From: an uncultured Clostridium sp.
GTDB taxonomy: Bacteria; Bacillota; Clostridia; Clostridiales; Clostridiaceae
Assembly: GCF_900769625.1 (NCBI RefSeq)
Contig: NZ_CAAGHK010000093.1
Location: 1 to 48,884 of the forward strand
Length of the DNA: 48,884 nucleotides
Direction of reading: 5' to 3'
The position numbers and the translations under genes are program-made. Below the pieces are notes generated by a model. That model ran no database searches. It saw only the letters and a list, made by a program, of their open reading frames with translations, and had not been told where the DNA came from. Shown in pieces: positions 7,877 to 15,913 of this stretch (position 1 is the first letter of the stretch; each line of letters begins with the position of its first letter).

Positions 7877-8765
7877 GTTATATAATGGGGACTGCTTAGA
7901 GGTAATGAAGGATATTCCTGATAATAGTATAGATATTGTTATAACAGACATACCATATGGAATAGATTTTTCAGAGTGGGATGTGCTACATAATAATACT
8001 AATTCTGCATTAGGTGGTGCGAGTGAACATCAAGCTAAGAACACTTCATTTAAAAGAAGGGGTAAGCCTATTAATGGATGGTCAAAGGCAGATAAGCAAA
8101 TATCATATGAGTACCAAGAATGGTGTAATAAATGGTCTAAAGAATTATTTAGAATAACAAAAGAAGCAAGTCCTATACTTATTTTTAGCAGTAGAAGATT
8201 TCAGCATAGAGTATGTAACGCTCTTGAAGATAATGGATTTATGATAAGAGATATACTTATATGGCAAAAAGATAAATGCAATGCTAAGGCACAGAGGATA
8301 AATAATGTATTACACAGAAGAGGCATATATGAAGAATGTTATGATAATTATAGAGTTGGTAATTTAGCTCCATATTATGAACCAATTATATTTGCAATGA
8401 AACCATACAGACACACATTAACAGATAGAATATTAGAAGATAAGATAGGTGGACTATATTGCAAAGACGATAAGATACCATCAAATATATTATATTGCCC
8501 TGCAAATAAAAGAAATAAGTATCATGAAACGGAGAAGCCAGTTGAGCTGATAGAAATGTTGATAGATATATTTTCAATATATGAAAATCATACTATTTTA
8601 GATTTTACTATGGGAAGTGGCTCAACAGGCGTTGCCTGTATGAATACTAATAGAAAATTTATAGGTATAGAACTTGATAATAATTATTTTAATATAGCTT
8701 CTAAAAGAATTGAGGAGGCTTTTTTTAATGCGCAAAATAAAGAAGGTACTATGAATGAAGAATAA
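7869..8765 (+). CDS. DNA methyltransferase (N6-A or N4-C, beta type)
   Basis: 298 aa. Catalytic motif IV appears as DIPYG at residues 27-31 (family DPPY), and the SAM-binding motif I as FTMGSGSTG near 246-254, i.e. the order of beta-class enzymes. KYHETEKPVELIE near 220 is the usual segment before motif I. No restriction partner is next to it, so it is an orphan enzyme, probably protecting phage DNA. It is inserted in the structural operon, overlapping the portal gene and the minor head gene. Confidence 0.88.
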   Translation: MYKLYNGDCLEVMKDIPDNSIDIVITDIPYGIDFSEWDVLHNNTNSALGGASEHQAKNTSFKRRGKPINGWSKADKQISYEYQEWCNKWSKELFRITKEASPILIFSSRRFQHRVCNALEDNGFMIRDILIWQKDKCNAKAQRINNVLHRRGIYEECYDNYRVGNLAPYYEPIIFAMKPYRHTLTDRILEDKIGGLYCKDDKIPSNILYCPANKRNKYHETEKPVELIEMLIDIFSIYENHTILDFTMGSGSTGVACMNTNRKFIGIELDNNYFNIASKRIEEAFFNAQNKEGTMNEE

Positions 8766-9648
8766 TTTATCTAGTAAAGAATATTGGACCAAAAGAGAAG
8801 CCTATAAACTTAAGAAAGGCTTAAAAGATTTAAAAAAAATAGAAAAAGAATTAGTTAATGAATATAAAAAAGCTATGAATGAGATAGGTAAAGAAATTAG
8901 TAATTTATTTTATAAATATGCTAAAGATAACAACCTGTCTTATTCTGATGCAAAAAAATATTTAAACAGTAGCGAATTTAGAGAATTTAAAAGAGATTTA
9001 AAATCTTATATGAAACTTATAGAAGAAACAGGTGATGAAGAGCTTTTACTAGAGTTAAACACTTTATCAATGAAAAGTCGTATATCAAGGTTAGAAGAAA
9101 TGTTTTATCAGTGCAGTAAATATATCAATGAAGTATATGAAAGCACCAATAAAAAGCTTCAAATAGCTTATAGTAGTACAATAAAAGATAACTATTACCA
9201 AACTATATATGATATACATAAAGCTATAGGAGTTGGTGCTAGTTTTTCATATATTGATAATGATATGATAAAAGAAATATTAGCTTTTCCTTGGAGTGGT
9301 AGGCATTATAGTCAAAGGTTATGGTCCAACAGAACTAAATTAAAAAATGCTATGGTTGAGGAACTCACTCAAATGCTTATACAAGGGAAAGGTGTAAAAG
9401 AAACTTCTAAAGCATTATCTAAGAGATTAGATGCAGATTTTAAAAATTGTATTAGGCTTATACATACAGAACATAGTTATTTTATGGAAATCGCATCACA
9501 AAAGGCTTATGAGGAATGTGATGTAACTAAATATAAAATACTTGCGACATTAGATAAACGTACAAGTGAAATATGTCAAAGGTTAGATGGGGAGGGGTTT
9601 AATGTTAAGGATGCAATAGTTGGTGTAAATATGCCTCCTTTTCATTGA
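8755..9648 (+). CDS. Minor head protein (SPP1 gp7/Mu F-like), open part
   Basis: 297 aa, starting inside the end of the methyltransferase gene. Residues about 215-297 carry the phage Mu F/SPP1 gp7 domain: LIHTEHSYFMEIASQKAYEE, then KRTSEICQRLDGE and MPPFH. The frame stops at TGA (9646-9648) exactly in the conserved PPFHP-x-CRTT motif; the next codons continue HPYCRTTTIPY in the same frame. The family protein works in head assembly and DNA ejection with the portal. The open part alone would lack the end of the domain. Confidence 0.85.
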   Translation: MKNNLSSKEYWTKREAYKLKKGLKDLKKIEKELVNEYKKAMNEIGKEISNLFYKYAKDNNLSYSDAKKYLNSSEFREFKRDLKSYMKLIEETGDEELLLELNTLSMKSRISRLEEMFYQCSKYINEVYESTNKKLQIAYSSTIKDNYYQTIYDIHKAIGVGASFSYIDNDMIKEILAFPWSGRHYSQRLWSNRTKLKNAMVEELTQMLIQGKGVKETSKALSKRLDADFKNCIRLIHTEHSYFMEIASQKAYEECDVTKYKILATLDKRTSEICQRLDGEGFNVKDAIVGVNMPPFH

Positions 9649-9792
9649 CATCCTTATTGCAGAACAACTACTATCCCATACATAGAAAATTTAAAAGGAA
9701 CTAGATTTGCAAGAGATAGCAAAGGTAAAAGAATAGAAATAGATGCAAGTGTAACATATAAAGAATGGGCTAAGATTTACAAAGTAGATTAA
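9649..9792 (+). pseudogene. In-frame continuation of minor head protein after TGA
   Basis: 47 codons without a start or ribosome site, in the same frame as 8755-9648. They encode the expected C-terminus (HPYCRTTTIPYIENLKG, ending EWAKIYKVD). Compared with the family PPFHPxCR motif there are six extra bases (CAT TGA or TGA CAT). Either a six-base insertion truncated the protein, the TGA is read through (TGA-C context), or the base calls are wrong. The terminator at 9787 overlaps the final stop. Confidence 0.75.
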
Positions 9793-9811
9793 CAATAGTT
9801 AGTCTTTTTTT
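9787..9811 (+). terminator. Terminator after minor head gene
   Basis: GATTAAC-AATA-GTTAGTC followed by seven T. The stem includes the TAA stop of the continued frame. Confidence 0.8.
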
Positions 9812-10026
9812 ATGTTTAAATTTATTAATACTTATACAGAGTAAAAGCTAAAGAAAACAACTATATATATTTAGTAATTATATTAGTAATTGTTATAGTA
9901 TTTATTGTGTGTGAAAAACCCTACTGGTGTAGTATGAAAAAACCATACTACTCGTGTGTGAAAAACCCAACTGGTATGATTTAACCAGTATGAAAAAACC
10001 ATACTACTAAAACCATACTACTTAAC
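9812..10026. repeat. Repeat cluster shared with the replication initiator gene
   Basis: Within a 337-base gap lie four copies of a repeat of the form GTRTGAAAAAMCC: near 9907, 9931, 9955 and 9987 (spacing 24, 24, 32), plus a partial copy at 10008. The stretch at 9956-9972 (GTGTGAAAAACCCAACT) is identical to 43932-43948 in the initiator gene. Such iterons mark origins in lambda-O-like genes; here they lie outside the gene. Read as protein they would give fragments like VKNPTG and YEKPY. Confidence 0.75.
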
Positions 10027-10048
10027 GAAGCTATCAAGCTTCTTTTTT
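10027..10048 (+). terminator. Terminator
   Basis: GAAGCT-ATCA-AGCTTC followed by six T. It ends the repeat-containing gap, 80 bases before the scaffold gene. Confidence 0.85.
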
Positions 10049-10129
10049 ATTGTCTTTTTACTTGTTTAGACGTAAAAGAGAACTCGGAAAACTTAGCCTA
10101 CTATGGCTTTAAACTAGGAGGATTAAAAA

Positions 10130-10735
10130 ATGGAAAACTTAGAAAACAACGTTGTTAATAATGAAGTACAAGAAAATACAGAGGTAGAAGCTAAAGAAGT
10201 TAAGACTTTCACTCAAGATGAACTTAATAAAATAGTTGCAGAAAGAATAGCTAAAGAAAAAAAGAAATTAGAAGCTGAAAGATTAAAGCAACAAGAAATG
10301 CAAGAAAAGCTTATAGAAGAAGAATCTGAAAAACTTGCTAAAATGACAGAAGCTGAAAAGATAAAGGCTAAAGCTGAAAGAGAACGTAAAAAGTTTGAAG
10401 AAAAAGTTGCTAGATATGAAACAGAAAAGAAAGCTTTTGAGCAAGAGAAAATTAAAAATGAAACTATGAAACTTTTAAGTGAAAAAGGACTACCAATTGA
10501 ATTATGTCAATTTATAAAATCAGATACTGCTGATGAAATAATGGGAAATGTAGAAGTGTTTGAAAAATGTTGGTCAGAAGCTATAGAAAAATCAGTAAAT
10601 GCTAGATTAAGGATGAGTGGTGAGTTAAAAACTTCAACTACTACTAAAGCTACTTACACAGTAGACCAATTAAGAAATATGTCAGCAGAAGAAATAAACA
10701 AAAACTGGGATAAGATAAAAAATAATTTTAGATAA
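10130..10735 (+). CDS. Scaffold protein
   Basis: 201 aa, AGGAGG upstream. Acidic N-terminus, then FTQDELNKIVAERIAKEKKK at about residue 26, a long Lys/Glu coiled coil to residue 120, and a compact C-terminus (NMSAEEINKNWDKI). This is the usual build of the small scaffolding proteins (DUF4355/GP20 type) that lie just before the capsid gene and shape the prohead. Confidence 0.85.
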   Translation: MENLENNVVNNEVQENTEVEAKEVKTFTQDELNKIVAERIAKEKKKLEAERLKQQEMQEKLIEEESEKLAKMTEAEKIKAKAERERKKFEEKVARYETEKKAFEQEKIKNETMKLLSEKGLPIELCQFIKSDTADEIMGNVEVFEKCWSEAIEKSVNARLRMSGELKTSTTTKATYTVDQLRNMSAEEINKNWDKIKNNFR

Positions 10736-10773
10736 GAAAGGATAGCTTATAAAAGCTATTATGGTGAAAAAAT

Positions 10774-11550
10774 ATGGCAGTAACTAACTTTATACCTTCA
10801 ATTTGGGAAGCAAGATTATTAGCAAAATTCCATGAAAGAAGTATAACAGACTTAATAACTACAGCACCTACAAAGGTAGAAGGAAACAAAGTAATATTTA
10901 ATAAGGTATCAGATGTAGCTATAAACAAATACACTGGAACTGTAGATTTTGAAGATTTAACAACTTCAAAAGTTGAATTAACTTTAGATAATAAAAATTA
11001 TTGGGCATTTAAAGTTGATGATGTAGATGCAGTTCAATCAGCAGGAGAATTAATAGATCCACACGTTGAAGAAGCAGGATATGGATTACAAGAAGCTACT
11101 GATAAATTTGTATTAACAGAAGCTTTAAGAACTACTAATGAAGTAACTAAAGATGAATCTGATAAAGCATATGATTTAATAGTAAAAGCTAATACTGCTT
11201 TAAATAAAAACAAAGTGCCTAAGGCTCAAAGATATGCAGTTATAAATGCAGAAGTTTTACAAGATTTACAACTAGATTCAAGATTTACATTACAATATAC
11301 AATATTAGAAAACGGAATAATAGAAGGTGCTAACATAAACGGTACTCAATTAGTATTCTCTGAAGAATTAAATGGTGGAAAATTTGCTATAGTAGTATTA
11401 CATAAATCAGCTATAGGATATGCTAAGCAATTAGAAGAAACTGAAGCTATGAGATTACAAAACTCTTTTGCTGATGGTATAAGAGGACTTCAAGTTGATG
11501 GTGTTAAAACTTTAAGAGAAGAAGCTATAGTAAAATACGTTCAAGAGTAA
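10774..11550 (+). CDS. Major capsid protein
   Basis: 258 aa following the scaffold gene. The start MAVTNFIPSIWEARLLAKFH and the central WAFKVDDVDAVQSAGELID are typical of clostridial phage coat proteins of the P22-coat/HK97-fold group. The ribosome site is weak (GGTGA). After its TAA the same frame stays open for 43 more codons (see next entry). Confidence 0.88.
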   Translation: MAVTNFIPSIWEARLLAKFHERSITDLITTAPTKVEGNKVIFNKVSDVAINKYTGTVDFEDLTTSKVELTLDNKNYWAFKVDDVDAVQSAGELIDPHVEEAGYGLQEATDKFVLTEALRTTNEVTKDESDKAYDLIVKANTALNKNKVPKAQRYAVINAEVLQDLQLDSRFTLQYTILENGIIEGANINGTQLVFSEELNGGKFAIVVLHKSAIGYAKQLEETEAMRLQNSFADGIRGLQVDGVKTLREEAIVKYVQE

Positions 11551-11682
11551 CTGCGAAGTGCTTCAAAGTCAGTTGATGAAGTTAGTATAGCTTCTTTAAT
11601 TGATGAAGTCGAAGAAGTGGAAGTCCCACAAAAGAAAACTAGAACGAAAAAAACTAGAAAAGCTAAGAAGGTAGAGGAATAA
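11551..11682 (+). other. Open in-frame extension after the capsid stop
   Basis: 43 codons in the capsid frame, directly after TAA, with phage-like codon use. They encode an acidic segment (SIASLIDEVEEVEV) and a basic tail (KKTRTKKTRKAKKVEE), and end before a terminator. There is no ATG or TTG and no ribosome site; only CTG at the first codon and GTG at 11617. It may be a read-through extension, a remnant, or a separately started small protein. Confidence 0.55.
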
Positions 11683-11696
11683 TCCTCTATCTTTTT
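11672..11696 (+). terminator. Terminator after capsid
   Basis: TAGAGGA-ATAA-TCCTCTA followed by TCTTTTT. It overlaps the TAA at the end of the open extension, which suggests that the extension is a real end of the capsid transcription unit. Confidence 0.8.
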
Positions 11697-11712
11697 CATA
11701 TAGGTGATAATT

Positions 11713-12054
11713 ATGTTAGAAAACGTAAAATTAATGTTAAATCTTACTGATTATGAGCATGACAACTTAATATTATTATATTTAGCTAAAGTAGAAACTA
11801 TGGTTGTAGACTATTGCAATGTAAATGAGTTGACTGGGGGGCTAGAAAGCTTTATAGAAGATAAAGTTGTATCTATTATGAAGCCTTTAGTAAGTGGAGG
11901 TACTCAAAATACAGGCGAAATAAAGTCTATAAGCAGAGGGGACACTAAAATAGAATATAATGTTGGTGATGTTGCAGAAGCTTCAAACGGTGCAACATTA
12001 ACTTCATCTGATAAAGAATTTTTAAAGCAGTATAGAAGGGCTAGGTGCTATTAA
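11713..12054 (+). CDS. Head-tail connector protein
   Basis: 113 aa from the ATG preceded by AGGTGA. Pattern of gp6-type connectors: an N-terminal helical DNA-packaging-like fold (LMLNLTDYEHDNLILLYLAKVETMV), then EIKSISRGDTKIEYNVG, which occurs in many clostridial connector proteins. It closes the portal after packaging. Function follows from order and pattern. Confidence 0.75.
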   Translation: MLENVKLMLNLTDYEHDNLILLYLAKVETMVVDYCNVNELTGGLESFIEDKVVSIMKPLVSGGTQNTGEIKSISRGDTKIEYNVGDVAEASNGATLTSSDKEFLKQYRRARCY

Positions 12055-12055
12055 T

Positions 12056-12403
12056 ATGACTGATATTGAAATATTAGAAAGCACTTACTTTGATAGATGT
12101 ACTATTAAGAGAAAAGTTAAAGCTAAAAATCCTAATACTGGTGTAACTGAAACTGTAGAAAAAATAATAGCTGAAAATGTTAAATGTGCTTTATCTAAGA
12201 AAGATACTCCTATAATGACGTCTGATGGAGTTGGCAAATTAGCTTTTTCTCATTTGTTATTTTTAAATCCTAACATTGATATTCAAGAAGGTGATACAGT
12301 AGAAGTTACTGTAATGGGTAAAATATCTATTTATTTAGCTTCTAAGCCCTTCTTTTATTCCTCGCATAGTGAGACTTTATTAAGCTATAAAGAGAGGACT
12401 TAA
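12056..12403 (+). CDS. Head closure / joining protein
   Basis: 115 aa, starting one base after the previous stop. Beta-rich: CTIKRKVKAKNPNTGVTE, then VKCALSKKD, HLLFLNPNIDIQEGDTVEV and a final KPFFYSSHSETLLSYKE. This is the build of phage head-closure (gp16/XkdH-position) proteins in PBSX-like phages. Assigned by position. Confidence 0.65.
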   Translation: MTDIEILESTYFDRCTIKRKVKAKNPNTGVTETVEKIIAENVKCALSKKDTPIMTSDGVGKLAFSHLLFLNPNIDIQEGDTVEVTVMGKISIYLASKPFFYSSHSETLLSYKERT

Positions 12404-12404
12404 A

Positions 12405-12764
12405 ATGGAAATTCAAGGATTAGATGAATTTGCTAAAACTTTAGAAAATGCTAGTAATAATTTTGATGAAGAAGCTAATAAGAAATTAGATATTATTGCT
12501 AGTAAATTAATAGCTAAAGTAAAGCTAAAAACACCAGTTGATAGTGGATTGTTAAGGAGAAGTTGGCAACCTAAAAAGATAAGTAACCTTGAAAGGCTAG
12601 TGTTTAATAATTGCAGATACGGCCAATTCGTAAACTATGGACACAGGACAAGAAATGGAAAATCTTTTGTAGATGGAGTCTATATGCTTGAAAAATCAGT
12701 AAAAGAAATTGAATCAGAACTTGATAAAGAGTTTTCTATAATGATAGATAATCTTTTCAAGTAG
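12405..12764 (+). CDS. HK97 gp10-like neck/tail completion protein
   Basis: 119 aa. Carries the HK97 gp10 family pattern: GLDEFAKTLENAS, AKVKLKTPVDSGLLRRSW near residue 42-59, and YGQFVNYGHRTRNGKSFVDG near 73-92. Members sit between head closure and tail terminator proteins and finish the head-tail joint. Confidence 0.85.
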   Translation: MEIQGLDEFAKTLENASNNFDEEANKKLDIIASKLIAKVKLKTPVDSGLLRRSWQPKKISNLERLVFNNCRYGQFVNYGHRTRNGKSFVDGVYMLEKSVKEIESELDKEFSIMIDNLFK

Positions 12765-12781
12765 AAAGTGAGATGATATTT

Positions 12782-13048
12782 ATGGATAAAAAAATATCAA
12801 TGACGGTTAGCGTTGATGTAGATATTGAGTTTGGATTTAGTGTAGCTTTAGAATACTTAAAAAAAGGATATAAAGTCACTAAGAAATCTTGGCACAAAGA
12901 AGGTATGTTTTTAGAAATACAGAATCCAACTGAAACGTCTAAAATGACTGCTTCTTATATCTATATAACTATAGATAATGAATATAGAATACCATGGCAT
13001 CCTAGTCAAGCGGATATGCTTGAAAATGATTGGATGGTTGTTAAATAA
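12782..13048 (+). CDS. DUF2829 protein, Tad2-like anti-Thoeris
   Basis: 88 aa. It matches the DUF2829 pattern throughout: GFSVALEYLKKGYKVTKKSW, GMFLEIQNP, KMTASYIYI, IPWHPSQADML and ENDWMVVK. Tad2 proteins of this family sequester the gcADPR signal made by Thoeris ThsB and so block NAD-depletion defence. It lies in the head-tail joining cluster as an extra gene. The ATG at 12782 is nine bases from GTGAG; an ATG at 12773 is also in frame. Function in this phage is inferred from the family. Confidence 0.82.
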   Translation: MDKKISMTVSVDVDIEFGFSVALEYLKKGYKVTKKSWHKEGMFLEIQNPTETSKMTASYIYITIDNEYRIPWHPSQADMLENDWMVVK

Positions 13049-13480
13049 ATGCTAACTTACAAAGATATTTTATTTTCTGCTACTAAAATTTTATCTGATA
13101 ATTTTAATTGTGATGTAATAGTTAAAAATGAAGAGGGGACTTTTGAGAATGAATGTTTTTATGTAACTTTAGTTCCAATTACAAGTAAAGCTTCTACTTT
13201 AAAAACTAACGAAAAGCAATTAATGATTTCAGTAAAATATTTTGGTAGTAGTAAATTAGATAATTATGATGTAGCAGATAAGCTAGAAGGTTTATTTGCT
13301 AGAAGTTTAAAAGTTAATAATAGAGTTTTAAATATATCTAACGTTGAGCCTAATTTTCTAGTTGATGAAGTAGGGGAAATGTTAGATTTTTTAATTTATA
13401 TAACTTATTTTGACTTTATAAAAATTGACAATGAAACTTGCGAAAATATGCAAGATATAAATTTAGATATGAAGGGGTGA
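13049..13480 (+). CDS. Tail terminator-like protein
   Basis: 143 aa, ATG directly after the Tad2 stop. Pattern LTYKDILFSATKILSDNF, CFYVTLVPITSK, ISVKYFGSSKLDNYDVADKLEGLF and VGEMLDFLIYITYFDFI matches the small tail completion proteins that precede the sheath gene in PBSX-like clostridial phages. Probably caps the tail tube at the neck. Confidence 0.75.
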   Translation: MLTYKDILFSATKILSDNFNCDVIVKNEEGTFENECFYVTLVPITSKASTLKTNEKQLMISVKYFGSSKLDNYDVADKLEGLFARSLKVNNRVLNISNVEPNFLVDEVGEMLDFLIYITYFDFIKIDNETCENMQDINLDMKG

Positions 13481-13484
13481 TTGA

Positions 13485-14534
13485 ATGGGATTACCAATAA
13501 TAGATATATCATTTAAGCAATTAGCTAAATCAGCAGTAATAAGAAGTCAAAGAGGTATAGTCGCTTTAATATTGAAAGATACTACAAAGGCTTCTTTAAC
13601 TGTATTTGATGAAGGAGATATACCATCTGGTTTAACAGAAACTAATCAAGGATTAATAAAAGATGTATTAAAAGGATCTCCTAATAAGATAGAATTATTT
13701 GTATTAGGTGCAGAAGGAGAAATATCAGAAGCATTAACATATTTTGAAGGTGTAGAATTTAACTTAATGTGTATGCCAAGTGCTGAAACTTCTGATGTAA
13801 CTGCTATAAAATCATTTATAAAGAAAATGAATGATGTTGTTAAATATAAATGTGATGCAATACTTGCAAATGAAAAAGCTGATAGTGAAGCTATAATAAA
13901 CTATACTGCTAAAAATATAGTTGTAGGTGGTGAATCTGTAACTACTGCTAATCATACTGCAAGAATAGCTGGACTTATAGAAGGTACGCCTTTACATCAA
14001 TCTGTAACTTTTGCTACTTTATCAGATGTTGATTCTATAGAAAATCTTACTAAAGAACAAGCTGATAGTAGAATAGATGCAGGGGAGTTAATCTTAGTAA
14101 GGGAAATGGGGAAAGTAAGAGTTGCAAGAGGTGTAAACTCATTAACTACTTTAACTGATATAAAGGGTAATGCTTTCCAAAAAATCAAATTAAGAAAAAT
14201 ATTAAACTTAATACACAATGATTTAAGAAGGGTTATAGTTGAAAAATATATAGGTAAAGTTCCTAACAACTATGATAATAAATGCGTTCTTATAACTGAA
14301 ATAAAGAACTATTTAGATGAATTAGCTACTGAACAATTAATAGAAAAAGTAAATACTGTTGGTATAGATTTAATAGCACAAAAGAAATGGCTTAAAGATA
14401 ATACTAACTTAGATATAAATGCTATGACTGAACAAGAAATAAAAGAAGCCAATACTCAATCAAATGTATTTATAGCTATATCTCTTAAAGTTGTTGACGC
14501 TATGGAAGATATAGTAATAGCAGTTGAAATATAG
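13485..14534 (+). CDS. Contractile tail sheath protein (XkdK-like)
   Basis: 349 aa. Start MGLPIIDISFKQLAKSAVIR followed by RGIVALILKD is the usual N-terminus of clostridial phage sheath proteins. The C-terminus (NVFIAISLKVVDAMEDIVIAVEI) matches the sheath C-terminal strand pair. It is shorter than PBSX XkdK (about 466 aa), as in C. difficile-type phages. It shows that the virion is a myovirus. Confidence 0.9.
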   Translation: MGLPIIDISFKQLAKSAVIRSQRGIVALILKDTTKASLTVFDEGDIPSGLTETNQGLIKDVLKGSPNKIELFVLGAEGEISEALTYFEGVEFNLMCMPSAETSDVTAIKSFIKKMNDVVKYKCDAILANEKADSEAIINYTAKNIVVGGESVTTANHTARIAGLIEGTPLHQSVTFATLSDVDSIENLTKEQADSRIDAGELILVREMGKVRVARGVNSLTTLTDIKGNAFQKIKLRKILNLIHNDLRRVIVEKYIGKVPNNYDNKCVLITEIKNYLDELATEQLIEKVNTVGIDLIAQKKWLKDNTNLDINAMTEQEIKEANTQSNVFIAISLKVVDAMEDIVIAVEI

Positions 14535-14545
14535 GAGGTGTATTT

Positions 14546-14971
14546 ATGGCTATAGATGAAAGAAAAATAATGAACGGTACTCATGGTACTGTTTTTTTAG
14601 ATGGAGAAGAAGTTGCAGAAGTAAAATCATTTCAAGCTAAATTAGAATTCCAAAAAGAAGAAGTAAAAGTCGCAGGAAAAATGGCAACAGGAACTAAATA
14701 TATGGGCTATAGTGGTAAAGGCTCATTAGCTTTACATAAAGTAAACTCAAGAATGATAAAAGCTATAGGGACTCAAATAAAAGAAGGAAAAGAGCCAAGA
14801 TTTACTTTAATAGGTAAATTAGCAGATCCTGATGCTGACGGTGTTGAAAGAATAGCTATAAATAATGTATCATTTGATGATTTAACTTTATTTGACTTTG
14901 AAGTAGGTGCATTAGGTCAAACTGAATGTCCTTTTACATTTACAGAATGGGATATTCTTGACTCTATATAA
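14546..14971 (+). CDS. Tail tube protein (XkdM-like)
   Basis: 141 aa, AGGAGGTG upstream. Family features: NGTHGTVFLDGEEVAEVKSF near the N-terminus, VKVAGKMATGTKYMGYSGKGS, and the C-terminal EVGALGQTECPFTFTEWDIL. Forms the inner tube of the contractile tail. Followed by a homing endonuclease gene rather than directly by the chaperone. Confidence 0.92.
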   Translation: MAIDERKIMNGTHGTVFLDGEEVAEVKSFQAKLEFQKEEVKVAGKMATGTKYMGYSGKGSLALHKVNSRMIKAIGTQIKEGKEPRFTLIGKLADPDADGVERIAINNVSFDDLTLFDFEVGALGQTECPFTFTEWDILDSI

Positions 14972-15054
14972 CTATAAAAAATTAGATTAGATGTTGAAAT
15001 TCAAAGCATTTTAAGATACAATCTAAATATATATAATAAATAGGAGGTTGTATC

Positions 15055-15846
15055 ATGGGTAAGTTTTTAGATTTAACAGGTAAAAGATTTGGATATTTAG
15101 AAGTTTTACATAGAAATGGGGTTGACTCTAATAATGGCAATATTATGTGGAAATGCAAATGTATATGTGGAAACATTAAAACGATGTCAAGTCAATCCCT
15201 TAAAAAATCAAAGACTTGCGGTTGTAAATATGAAGATTTGAGTGGAGTAAAAAGTGGAATATTAACCGCTATAAAGTTTTCCGAGAATAAAAATAGACAA
15301 AACTATTGGCTATGCAAATGTGAATGCGGAAATGAAATAGAAGTCCCAGCCACAAAATTAAGAACTAAAAGAATTTTGAGTTGTGGGTGTAAAAGCGGAA
15401 GGTATTCTCATGGTTTGCGAAACACTAAAATTTATAATATTTGGAATGCTATGAAGCAACGATGTTTAAATGAAAATTTTAAAGATTATCATTCATATGG
15501 AGGAAGAGGTATTTCTGTATGCTATGAGTGGTTAATCTTTGATAATTTTTACAAAGATATGGGAAGCGAATATGTTTCACATATTGAAAAATACGGAGTT
15601 AAAAATACTACTCTTGATAGAATAGATGTTAATGGTAATTATTGTAAAGATAATTGCAGATGGGCAACTGTCGAAGAACAAAGTTTTAATAAGAGGGACA
15701 CTATAAGACTTGAATATGACGGTAAAATTATGACCTTGAAAGAAATATCAATTAAATATAATTTGCCATTAACAACTCTTTATTGTAGATATGAAAAAGG
15801 TCAAAGAGGATATGATTTAATAAGACCTTATAGAACAAAGCTATAA
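15055..15846 (+). CDS. HNH-type homing endonuclease, free-standing
   Basis: 263 aa, AGGAGG upstream. Two N-terminal zinc-ribbon/DNA-binding repeats (WKCKCICGN...CGCK; WLCKCECGN...SCGCK, residues about 37-110), then an HNH-like region HGLRNTKIYNIWNAMKQRC, YGGRGISVCYEW, LDRIDVNGNY and DNCRWATVEEQ, and a C-terminal NUMOD-like helix-turn-helix (MTLKEISIKYNLPLTTLY). Typical of selfish endonucleases in low-GC phages. It sits between tail tube and chaperone genes with its own leader and terminator. Confidence 0.85.
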   Translation: MGKFLDLTGKRFGYLEVLHRNGVDSNNGNIMWKCKCICGNIKTMSSQSLKKSKTCGCKYEDLSGVKSGILTAIKFSENKNRQNYWLCKCECGNEIEVPATKLRTKRILSCGCKSGRYSHGLRNTKIYNIWNAMKQRCLNENFKDYHSYGGRGISVCYEWLIFDNFYKDMGSEYVSHIEKYGVKNTTLDRIDVNGNYCKDNCRWATVEEQSFNKRDTIRLEYDGKIMTLKEISIKYNLPLTTLYCRYEKGQRGYDLIRPYRTKL

Positions 15847-15861
15847 TTCATTTTAGTAAGG

Positions 15862-15890
15862 CTAGGATATTGCTCCTAGTCTTTATTTTT
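15862..15890 (+). terminator. Terminator after homing endonuclease
   Basis: CTAGGA-TATTGC-TCCTAG followed by TCTTTATTTTT; 16 bases after the endonuclease stop. Confidence 0.75.
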
Positions 15891-15913
15891 ATATACAAAG
15901 GAGAATATGGACT

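Noticed and set aside
9905..10022. CRISPR-like array at the repeat cluster
   Set aside because: Repeats are too short and degenerate, spacers are 5-13 bases, and no cas gene is present.
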